NCBI GenBank assembly: GCA_947594025.1
Contig: CANQDZ010000010.1
Span: 1 to 43,931, forward strand
Reading direction: 5' to 3'
DNA from: Candidatus Gastranaerophilales bacterium
GTDB lineage: Bacteria; Cyanobacteriota; Vampirovibrionia; Gastranaerophilales; Gastranaerophilaceae
DNA length: 43,931 nt
The notes under the pieces are model-generated. The model worked only from the letters and a program-made list of their open reading frames with translations. It made no database searches and was not told the origin of the DNA. Shown piece after piece: positions 19,603 through 25,338 of this stretch (position 1 is the first letter of the stretch; each line of letters opens with the position of its first letter). The position numbers were made by a program, and so were the translations under genes.

Positions 19603-20307
19603 TTAGTATAAAAATGAAATGCTTAGAGGTTTTTCAAGAGTGATTTCTATTTCCGTATAGGCGGGAATTTCCGCATCAACTCCTTTTTCCGCGCCTGACA
19701 TAATAATGCCTGAGCCTGCACCGACCCCTGCCCCTATTGCCATTGCTTTGCCTATTGAATCACTGCCGCCAATCAGAGCGGTAAGAAGACCCGCAAATAA
19801 GCCAAACGCCGCACCTGCTACAACTTTGCCCGCAGCATTTGACAATTTGCCCGTTGAATCAACCTTGAAATCAACTTTTTCCGCTTGAATGTTATATGTT
19901 CTGCCGTCAGGCGTCACAATTTGAGTGAAATTTATTTGAACGGAACCGTTTCTGTATGCATAAGTTGCGTGATTTGCCTTGGATAATGTGCCGTAAACAA
20001 CGCTTCCTTGAGATGCTATAACTCTGTTTTCAAATATCCAATCTTTTGTTAAAACGGCCGTAACGTTATCACCTTTGTTTGCGGTTGCCGTGTTTATCGG
20101 TGTTCTTAAGTAAACACCAAACTTCTCTCCTGCTGATATTTTGCCGATATAACCCTTAAGCGTATCTTCTGATATCTCATTTGCGGAAGCTGCCTCGGTC
20201 GTGTTGTCAAAAATGTATTTTTTGAGTTCAACCTGTTGTTCGTCGGCTGCGGCAAGAGGTGCAAATATAATTATTGTTGAAAGAATTATACTTAAAATTT
20301 TTTTCAC
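19603..20307 (-). CDS. Exported glycine-zipper protein with TrbI/VirB10-like beta fold
   Basis: A 234-residue protein. N-terminal signal peptide ending near AAADEQ. A beta-rich central domain follows (RTPINTATANKGDNVTAVLT, then VIASQGSVVYGTLSKA), reminiscent of TrbI/VirB10 C-terminal domains. Next is a glycine/alanine-rich zipper (about 165-205, VVAGAAFGLFAGLLTALIGG and GAGVGAGSGIIMSG), and the C-terminus is IPAYTEIEITLEKPLS. It is expected to sit in the periplasm or outer membrane and possibly oligomerise. The start is GTG, overlapping the preceding stop by 4 bases (GTGA), which supports translational coupling. Confidence 0.7.
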   Translation of the reverse strand: MKKILSIILSTIIIFAPLAAADEQQVELKKYIFDNTTEAASANEISEDTLKGYIGKISAGEKFGVYLRTPINTATANKGDNVTAVLTKDWIFENRVIASQGSVVYGTLSKANHATYAYRNGSVQINFTQIVTPDGRTYNIQAEKVDFKVDSTGKLSNAAGKVVAGAAFGLFAGLLTALIGGSDSIGKAMAIGAGVGAGSGIIMSGAEKGVDAEIPAYTEIEITLEKPLSISFLY

Positions 20308-20561
20308 TTTTGCTTAAGCTCCGTTGTAGTGGTTGTTTGGATAATGGTTGCAGAACCGTCCCCGTTTATTTTTAATACTTTTTCGATAACATTCAAGTTA
20401 AAAGGCTTTCTTGTTTTCGGTTGAATTACAAAAGTCATTAAACTAAATATGGCAAGGACTAAAATAACTGCAGTCAGCGCCATTTTTACAGTCCATTTTG
20501 CAATGGAAATTACTAAAAACAACAAAACTATAAAAAGCACCGCGGCAACTATATAATTCAT
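20304..20561 (-). CDS. Small membrane protein, first gene of the six-gene envelope operon
   Basis: An 85-residue protein. Two closely spaced hydrophobic helices (about 3-22 and 27-48) are followed by a short polar tail ending in Thr/Gln/Lys. No family recognised. The start has Shine-Dalgarno AAAGGA; a -10 TATAAT on the minus strand (20587-20582) gives a leader of about 15-20 bases. Its position at the head of the operon suggests an accessory subunit. Confidence 0.7.
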   Translation of the reverse strand: MNYIVAAVLFIVLLFLVISIAKWTVKMALTAVILVLAIFSLMTFVIQPKTRKPFNLNVIEKVLKINGDGSATIIQTTTTTELKQK

Positions 20562-20581
20562 ATTAAATTCCTTTTAAAATT

Positions 20582-20587
20582 ATTATA
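20582..20587 (-). promoter_or_regulatory. -10 element of the six-gene envelope operon
   Basis: TATAAT on the minus strand, 21 bases upstream of the ATG at 20561. A TTTATT sits 17 bases further upstream as a weak -35. Unlike the leaderless starts in this window, a Shine-Dalgarno follows. Confidence 0.5.
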
Positions 20588-20673
20588 GACTTTTTTAGAT
20601 TTTAAATAAAGATAAGCGTTACAATATTTAACAAAAATGCTCGATATTTCTTATCGAAATTTATTTTGCGTTT

Positions 20674-20711
20674 ATTTATATTATCCGATTGGGTAATATA
20701 AATTTTTTTTA
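20674..20711 (+). terminator. Strong orphan rho-independent terminator in a divergent intergenic region
   Basis: A 13-bp stem with one G-T pair (20674-20686 with 20691-20703), GATT loop, and a run of eight T at 20703-20710. On the plus strand there is no gene upstream of it; the flanking genes diverge. A smaller hairpin TCGATA/TATCGA (20641-20657) lies just before. See the sRNA finding. Confidence 0.8.
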
Positions 20712-20778
20712 ATTTTAATAACATGTTTTTGTTTAACTTTGTTCATTTTATATGTCCGTATGTGGCATAGCGTGTTTG

Positions 20779-20784
20779 TAAAAT
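20779..20784 (+). promoter_or_regulatory. -10 element with leaderless geometry
   Basis: TAAAAT, six bases, then ATG at 20791. No clear -35 at 16-18 bp. Confidence 0.5.
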
Positions 20785-20790
20785 TAAGGC

Positions 20791-21189
20791 ATGAGGAAAA
20801 GACTAAAAATTTTAATATTTCTGTTGTTTTTCGCAATACCCTTATCTTTAGGAAAACATGTATACAAAGAAGCCCATTATCAGCAAGTTTGGTGCAGCAA
20901 TAACAAAGGAATTCCGGAATACAAAAATGCCGACAAGACAAGGGTTGATTGCCTTACAAAAACTCATGCGGTTGAGTTTGATTTTGCACCAAAATGGGCT
21001 GAAAGTGTTGGACAGGCGCTTTATTATTCAATGGTGACAGGCAAACGGGGAATGGTTGTACTCATTTTGGAAAATCCTCAAAAGGAGTGCGTTTATCTGG
21101 AAAGAGTAAAATTCATGGCAAAAAGACTTAATTTCGATGTTGATTTTATGACTTTAGATTCCCTGACAAAGTGCAAAGAACAGAATTGA
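20791..21189 (+). CDS. Small exported PD-(D/E)XK nuclease-like protein
   Basis: A 132-residue protein with an N-terminal hydrophobic signal or anchor (about 5-20). The body has RVDCLTKTHAVEFDFAPKWA followed by ESVGQALYYSMVTGKRGMVV. An Asp, a beta-strand E-x-D and a following Lys, then a Q-x-x-Y/Y-S helix, match the PD-(D/E)XK layout (Asp in RVD, Glu-x-Asp in EFD, then K/E-x-x-Q). Four cysteines (WCSN, VDCL, KECV, TKCK) suggest disulfides outside the cytoplasm. A periplasmic or secreted nuclease is inferred, not shown. The 3' end overlaps the convergent permease gene by 36 bases. Confidence 0.7.
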   Translation: MRKRLKILIFLLFFAIPLSLGKHVYKEAHYQQVWCSNNKGIPEYKNADKTRVDCLTKTHAVEFDFAPKWAESVGQALYYSMVTGKRGMVVLILENPQKECVYLERVKFMAKRLNFDVDFMTLDSLTKCKEQN

Positions 21190-22455
21190 CAAAACAAACA
21201 AAATCCAAATGCCGATATTGTTTTCTTTATTTCTGCCGTTAATAAGCTTTAACAGGGGATACAAAATAAAACCTGCAGCCATTCCGACTCCAAAATTGCT
21301 TGTAAATAATATAAGCAAAATCATTGTAAGTGCAGGTAAATATTCGGTATAATCCTCGTAATTAATTGATGACAGGCTTGTTGTCATAAAAATACCAACC
21401 ATAATCAAAGCAGGTGCGTACGCATAAACGGGAACTATACTTAGTACGGGTGCAAAAATTAAAGATATCAAGAATAAAGCACCCACAACGACTGACGTGA
21501 GTCCTGATTTTCCGCCGGCTTCAATTCCCGCAGTGCTTTCTGCGCAAAAACCTGAGGTTGTTGTACCTAAAATTGAAGCTAATATTGAAGATATTGAATC
21601 TACAAGCATGGGTTTTTCTATTTCGGGAAGTTTGTGGTCTTTATCTAAAAGATTTGCCTTGTATGCAATCCCGATTAAAGAGCCCATAGTATCCGTAAAC
21701 ATAAGAACAAAAAACGTAAAAATTAAAATAAGACCTTTTGGATTTAAAAGCCCCTGAATATTAAGTTTTAAAAATGTCGGTTCAATTGAGGGAATTGAAA
21801 AAGACAGGATATGCCCGGGGAGTTTTACATCCCCCGTAATAATTCCTATGACCGTTACGGATATAATTGATATTAAAATTGCGGATTTAACTTTTAATGA
21901 AGTTAAAATCATCATCATTAAAATGCAAATAAGCGCCATAATCACATGTGTATTTGATAAATCGCCCATTATTAAAGAATTGTTTGAGATTTGAACAAGA
22001 CCTGTTTTTTCCAGTCCCGCAAGGATTAAAAAGAGCCCGAGTCCCGCAGTGAAGGATAATTTAAGCCCCGATGGTATTGAATTTACAAGCCAGGGGCGAA
22101 TTTTTAAAAGGGTTAAAATAAAGAATAAAAGACCACATACAAATATTGCGCCAAGTGCCGCTTCCCACGTGAAATCCATAATTTCGACAACGGTGTATGT
22201 AACAAATGCGCATTCTCCAAGATAGGGAGCAAGTCCAAAGGGTCTTTTTGAAAATAAACCGTTTATTAGTGAGCCAACCCCTGCAACAAGTGCGGTTGCG
22301 GTAAAAACAGAACCAAAATTTGCGCCTGCCGTTGATAAAATCATGGGTATTAAAATTAAAAGATATGCCATTGTGGCAAATGTTGTGCTTCCTGCAACAA
22401 GCTCCGTTTTTAGGTTAGTTCCAAGCTTTTCAAATTCAAAATATTTTTTTATCAT
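21154..22455 (-). CDS. NCS2/AzgA-family purine permease
   Basis: A 433-residue protein with 12-14 predicted membrane helices. It begins FEFEKLGTNLKTELVAGSTT, typical of the AzgA/PbuG branch that imports adenine, guanine or hypoxanthine with protons. Also typical are LVAGVGSLINGLFSKRPFGL, FTDTMGSLIGIAYKANLL and STAGIEAGGKSGLTSVVVGA. The usual APGMGLNAF motif reads APYLGECAF here, so substrate preference may differ. The ATG is preceded at six bases by TAAAAT (leaderless geometry). It overlaps the convergent nuclease-like gene at its 3' end. Confidence 0.88.
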   Translation of the reverse strand: MIKKYFEFEKLGTNLKTELVAGSTTFATMAYLLILIPMILSTAGANFGSVFTATALVAGVGSLINGLFSKRPFGLAPYLGECAFVTYTVVEIMDFTWEAALGAIFVCGLLFFILTLLKIRPWLVNSIPSGLKLSFTAGLGLFLILAGLEKTGLVQISNNSLIMGDLSNTHVIMALICILMMMILTSLKVKSAILISIISVTVIGIITGDVKLPGHILSFSIPSIEPTFLKLNIQGLLNPKGLILIFTFFVLMFTDTMGSLIGIAYKANLLDKDHKLPEIEKPMLVDSISSILASILGTTTSGFCAESTAGIEAGGKSGLTSVVVGALFLISLIFAPVLSIVPVYAYAPALIMVGIFMTTSLSSINYEDYTEYLPALTMILLILFTSNFGVGMAAGFILYPLLKLINGRNKENNIGIWILFVLSILFFALCQGI

Positions 22456-22461
22456 ACACAG

Positions 22462-22491
22462 ATTTTATCACACCTGTTCTTATTATGTAAA
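22462..22491 (-). promoter_or_regulatory. Promoter of the permease gene, leaderless geometry
   Basis: On the minus strand: TTTACA (22491-22486), 18-bp spacer, TAAAAT (22467-22462), six bases (ctgtgt), ATG at 22455. No Shine-Dalgarno. Confidence 0.7.
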
Positions 22492-22580
22492 TTTTTATTA
22501 AAATAACTCTTATTTTTCTAAAGTGTGAAATTTATCATGTCGTTAACATTCACATAGTAGGAAAATATGAGGGTCCGAAA

Positions 22581-22745
22581 ATGAATTATTTTGAAGATTT
22601 AGCAGAAGAAAGTTTGATGATTGAATTGGGACAAATGCCCAACAATTTTGTTCTTGAACAGATGTACGAAAACAATGTTTTAAAAGAAGAACAAAAAGAA
22701 GTTCAAATGTTTCTTAATATGTGTCAAACCTGGTCTTGGGCATAA
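22581..22745 (+). CDS. Small ORF, 54 residues, unknown function
   Basis: It begins MNYFEDLAEESLMIELG and ends MFLNMCQTWSWA: acidic, with five Met before the Trp-x-Trp-Ala end and no membrane helix. Support for being real: a possible promoter TTAACA (22543-22548), 17 bp, TATGAG (22566-22571), and a weak purine-rich GAGGG 10 bases before the ATG. Codon use resembles the neighbours, and it fills an otherwise empty gap. The 3' end overlaps the convergent kinase gene by 22 bases. No homologue recognised. Confidence 0.5.
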   Translation: MNYFEDLAEESLMIELGQMPNNFVLEQMYENNVLKEEQKEVQMFLNMCQTWSWA

Positions 22746-23257
22746 TATTCTTTGATACATTGAATTAAAGGCTTTAGCGCTTCAGATAGCGTATCCATAT
22801 CGTAACTGTTGTCAATGACGTAATTCCAGCCTTCGTAATTATCAAGCGAGGTTTCTGTTAAGTCATTTTCATTTGTGATAGTTCCGCGCGCGCTTCTTGC
22901 CTCTTTTGCGGCTTCAACCCTGAGCAAAAATGCTCCCCGTTCTTTAAAAACTTGAAGTTCGTGGACAACCCTTATATCAGGGACAATGATATCTTCTTCC
23001 GTTTCAAGAAGTTTATAAAGCCAATAATTCGGGTCTTTGCTTCTTCCTAAATTGCCGAGTTTAATAAGATTATCTCTGTATAAATGCTTATTTTTCTCAA
23101 TTTCTTCCAAGGTAAGATTATTTTTTCTGCCATATTCAAGCTTTATGGCATCGCCTATCCCTATTCTTTTAAAGTTTGGAAATTCTTTGAGTAATAATTT
23201 TGCAACCGTATCTTTTCCCGAATACTGTTTGCCTGAAATTACCATTATTTTTTTCAT
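22724..23257 (-). CDS. P-loop NMP-kinase-like protein resembling animal-type phosphomevalonate kinase
   Basis: A 177-residue protein. Walker A-type GKQYSGKDTVAKLL (9-22) matches the GKRKSGKDFV loop of the animal-type phosphomevalonate kinase and dNMP-kinase fold. Later blocks also agree: IKLEYGRKNNL, LIKLGNLGRSKDPNYWLYKL, VPDIRVVHELQVFKERGAFL, RVEAAKEARSARG, then TSLDNYEGWNYVIDN. The substrate could be a nucleoside monophosphate, dephospho-CoA-like molecule or phosphomevalonate; no mevalonate gene is nearby. It starts 8 bases after the small 23266-23535 gene, so the two form an operon. Confidence 0.65.
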   Translation of the reverse strand: MKKIMVISGKQYSGKDTVAKLLLKEFPNFKRIGIGDAIKLEYGRKNNLTLEEIEKNKHLYRDNLIKLGNLGRSKDPNYWLYKLLETEEDIIVPDIRVVHELQVFKERGAFLLRVEAAKEARSARGTITNENDLTETSLDNYEGWNYVIDNSYDMDTLSEALKPLIQCIKEYYAQDQV

Positions 23258-23265
23258 GAAAAAAC

Positions 23266-23535
23266 CTATTCTATATCCAAATCAGCGTTTGGAGACAGGT
23301 TAACCGCAACTTCCGCAACAAGCTTTGACAACTCATAACCGCTTATCATAACTTCTAAAATAAGCTGTGCATTAATTAAAAAGCTTTCTTTAAATTCCAT
23401 GGTTTCAGGGTCCAAGACCTCAAATTCTATGAAATCTTCTCCCACATATTTAATACGCCCAAATTCTGCATCTGCCGCCCAGCGCAAGAATACTATTGCT
23501 TTTTCAAGGGCTTTTAGTTTTTGTATCATCCTCAT
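23266..23535 (-). CDS. Small conserved-looking protein of unknown function
   Basis: An 89-residue protein with an N-terminal amphipathic helix (MRMIQKLKALEKAIVFLRWA), then a beta-rich block IKYVGEDFIEFEVLDPETM and a helical end. No cysteine and no signal peptide. It is probably transcribed with the downstream kinase-like gene. The start carries a strong leaderless promoter. Function unknown. Confidence 0.65.
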   Translation of the reverse strand: MRMIQKLKALEKAIVFLRWAADAEFGRIKYVGEDFIEFEVLDPETMEFKESFLINAQLILEVMISGYELSKLVAEVAVNLSPNADLDIE

Positions 23536-23541
23536 ACTTAT

Positions 23542-23569
23542 ATAATATTCATAATTGTCTAAAAGTCAA
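23542..23569 (-). promoter_or_regulatory. Promoter with leaderless geometry
   Basis: On the minus strand: TTGACT (23569-23564), 16-bp spacer, TATTAT (23547-23542), six bases (ataagt), ATG at 23535. It is divergent from the fumarase promoter at 23586-23614. Confidence 0.75.
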
Positions 23570-23585
23570 ATCTATTGAGCCGATA

Positions 23586-23614
23586 TTGTTACATTTTGTT
23601 TTTTTAAGTATAAT
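23586..23614 (+). promoter_or_regulatory. Promoter of the fumarase gene, leaderless geometry
   Basis: TTGTTA (23586-23591), 17-bp spacer, TATAAT (23609-23614), six bases (ttgcat), ATG at 23621. This favours the ATG over a TTG six bases upstream. Confidence 0.8.
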
Positions 23615-23620
23615 TTGCAT

Positions 23621-24922
23621 ATGGCAGGCTTGGTTTTTAATACGGATAAACTATATGACCTTATATACAAAATGGCGCATGATGCAAATATATATTTGCC
23701 AAAATGTGTATATGAAAATATTAAAAAATGTAATTTTGACAAAAATATAAAAAATGAAATTATAAAAAATGCTTATCTTGCTGAAAAGAAAAAACGCCCG
23801 TTATGTCAAGATTGCGGACAGGTGGTTGTATTTTTGGAGGTCGGGCAAAATATAAAACTCGAAGGTGAATTTATAGACGATATCATAAATAAAGCGGTAA
23901 GCGCCTCATACAAGGATAATTTTTTTAGAAAATCCGTTGTTCTGGATGCGTTTCGTGAGAGAGAAAATACAAAAACAAACACCCCCGTCATCATCCACCA
24001 TAAAATAATTAAAGAAGACAGGATAAATATTTTGCTTTCCTTAAAGGGTGGAGGGGCAGAAAATACATCTCAAATAAAGATGTTTAACCCGACTGCATCA
24101 GAGGACGAAATAAAGGAATTTGTAAAGAAGGCGGCAGAAAGTGCAATTAAATATTCTTGCCCTCCGATAAGCGTGGGTGTCGGAATCGGAGGAGTGTTAG
24201 AAACGGCTTGTACACTTGCAAAAAAAGCTTTATTTGAAGGGGAAAGGTATGACTTAAATATGGATGGCGTTTTTGACGCACATATCCTTACGACATCTAC
24301 TCATATTGCAAATATGCCCGTATGCGTGAATATAAATTGCCACAGTTCAAGATTTAAGCGCGCAAGTATAATATTTGAGGGTGAAAATTGCACCGTTGCT
24401 TATGAAAACGACAAGGCGGATTTGGAAGATGTAAAAATAAATACCGATTACAGAACCCTGAACACCGATAATCTTGAAGAATTTAAAACTCTTAAAATCG
24501 GAGATAAAATTCTTCTTTCAGGTACAATTTACACGGCACGAGATGCCGCCCACAAAAAACTCGTTGAGCTTATAAATAACAATAAAAAACTGCCCTTCGA
24601 TTTAAAAAATTCTTTTATATTTTACGCAGGTCCCGCTCCTAAAAAAGAGGATGAAATTATAGGACCCGTTGGACCTACCACTTCAAAGAGAATGGACAAA
24701 TATTCTGAAATTTTGTATAAAAAAGGGGTCTTTGGGACAATAGGCAAGGGTGGAAGAGAGGTAAACCGCGGGCTGTATTTTACGGCAACCGGCGGTGTTG
24801 CCTGTCTTTTACAGGATTGTGTATTGAGTTCAGAGCTTGTCGCATTTGAATACTTAGGTACTGAAGCCATTTATAAGCTGAATGTTAAAAATTTACCGTT
24901 AACCGTTAAACACAAGGAATAA
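23621..24922 (+). CDS. Class I fumarate hydratase, alpha and beta domains fused
   Basis: A 433-residue iron-sulfur hydro-lyase, expected to interconvert fumarate and malate in the cytoplasm. The alpha part shows LCQDCGQVVVFLEVG (C62, C65), KGGGAENTSQIKMFNP and CPPISVGVGIGG, then VCVNINCHSSRF. The beta part (from about 285) shows LLSGTIYTARDAAHKKLVEL, FYAGPAPKKEDEIIGPVGPT and FGTIGKGGREV. In many bacteria the two parts are separate (TtdAB-like); here they form one chain. Tartrate dehydratase is the alternative. The ATG at 23621 is chosen because of the promoter spacing. It is followed by a thioesterase gene 11 bases downstream. Confidence 0.88.
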   Translation: MAGLVFNTDKLYDLIYKMAHDANIYLPKCVYENIKKCNFDKNIKNEIIKNAYLAEKKKRPLCQDCGQVVVFLEVGQNIKLEGEFIDDIINKAVSASYKDNFFRKSVVLDAFRERENTKTNTPVIIHHKIIKEDRINILLSLKGGGAENTSQIKMFNPTASEDEIKEFVKKAAESAIKYSCPPISVGVGIGGVLETACTLAKKALFEGERYDLNMDGVFDAHILTTSTHIANMPVCVNINCHSSRFKRASIIFEGENCTVAYENDKADLEDVKINTDYRTLNTDNLEEFKTLKIGDKILLSGTIYTARDAAHKKLVELINNNKKLPFDLKNSFIFYAGPAPKKEDEIIGPVGPTTSKRMDKYSEILYKKGVFGTIGKGGREVNRGLYFTATGGVACLLQDCVLSSELVAFEYLGTEAIYKLNVKNLPLTVKHKE

Positions 24923-24933
24923 AGGAAGCTGAT

Positions 24934-25338
24934 ATGACGCATCAATTTAAAACAAAAGTTTACTACGCGGATACCGATGCCTACGGTGTTGTTTGGCATG
25001 GAACATATATAAGGTGGATGGAACAGGCAAGGACGGAATTTTGCACTGAAAACGGATGCAGCATGGAGTGGATTGAAAGTTCCGGATATATTATTCCCGT
25101 TGTAAATATAAACGTTAAATATAAACAGAGTGCAAAGCTTCATGACCCGTTGATTGTTGAAACCAAAGTATCCAAAATCAGAAGATTTGCCATGACATTT
25201 AATCAGGTTATAAAAAACGCTGAAACGGGCATGGTATATGCGGAAGGCGATGTTGAAGTTGTGGCGGTCGATGCGAAAACCGGAAAACTGTGCAGAACCA
25301 TTCCCTTAAAAGAACTTGAAAGGCTTATTGAAGTATAA
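24934..25338 (+). CDS. YbgC-type 4-hydroxybenzoyl-CoA thioesterase-family protein
   Basis: A 134-residue hotdog-fold protein. The signature VYYADTDAYGVVWHGTYIRW contains the catalytic Asp (D15) of the DTDAxGVVxHxxY motif, followed by MEQARTEF. Expected to hydrolyse short acyl-CoA thioesters in the cytoplasm. Shine-Dalgarno AAAGGA lies 7 bases before the ATG. It is downstream of the fumarase and probably co-transcribed. Its stop overlaps the convergent recJ gene by 14 bases. Confidence 0.85.
   Translation: MTHQFKTKVYYADTDAYGVVWHGTYIRWMEQARTEFCTENGCSMEWIESSGYIIPVVNINVKYKQSAKLHDPLIVETKVSKIRRFAMTFNQVIKNAETGMVYAEGDVEVVAVDAKTGKLCRTIPLKELERLIEV

Noticed and set aside
15528-20561. Type VI secretion or ESX-like system because of FHA and VWA domains
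   Set aside because: No TssB/C, ClpV, Hcp, VgrG or FtsK-type ATPase is present.
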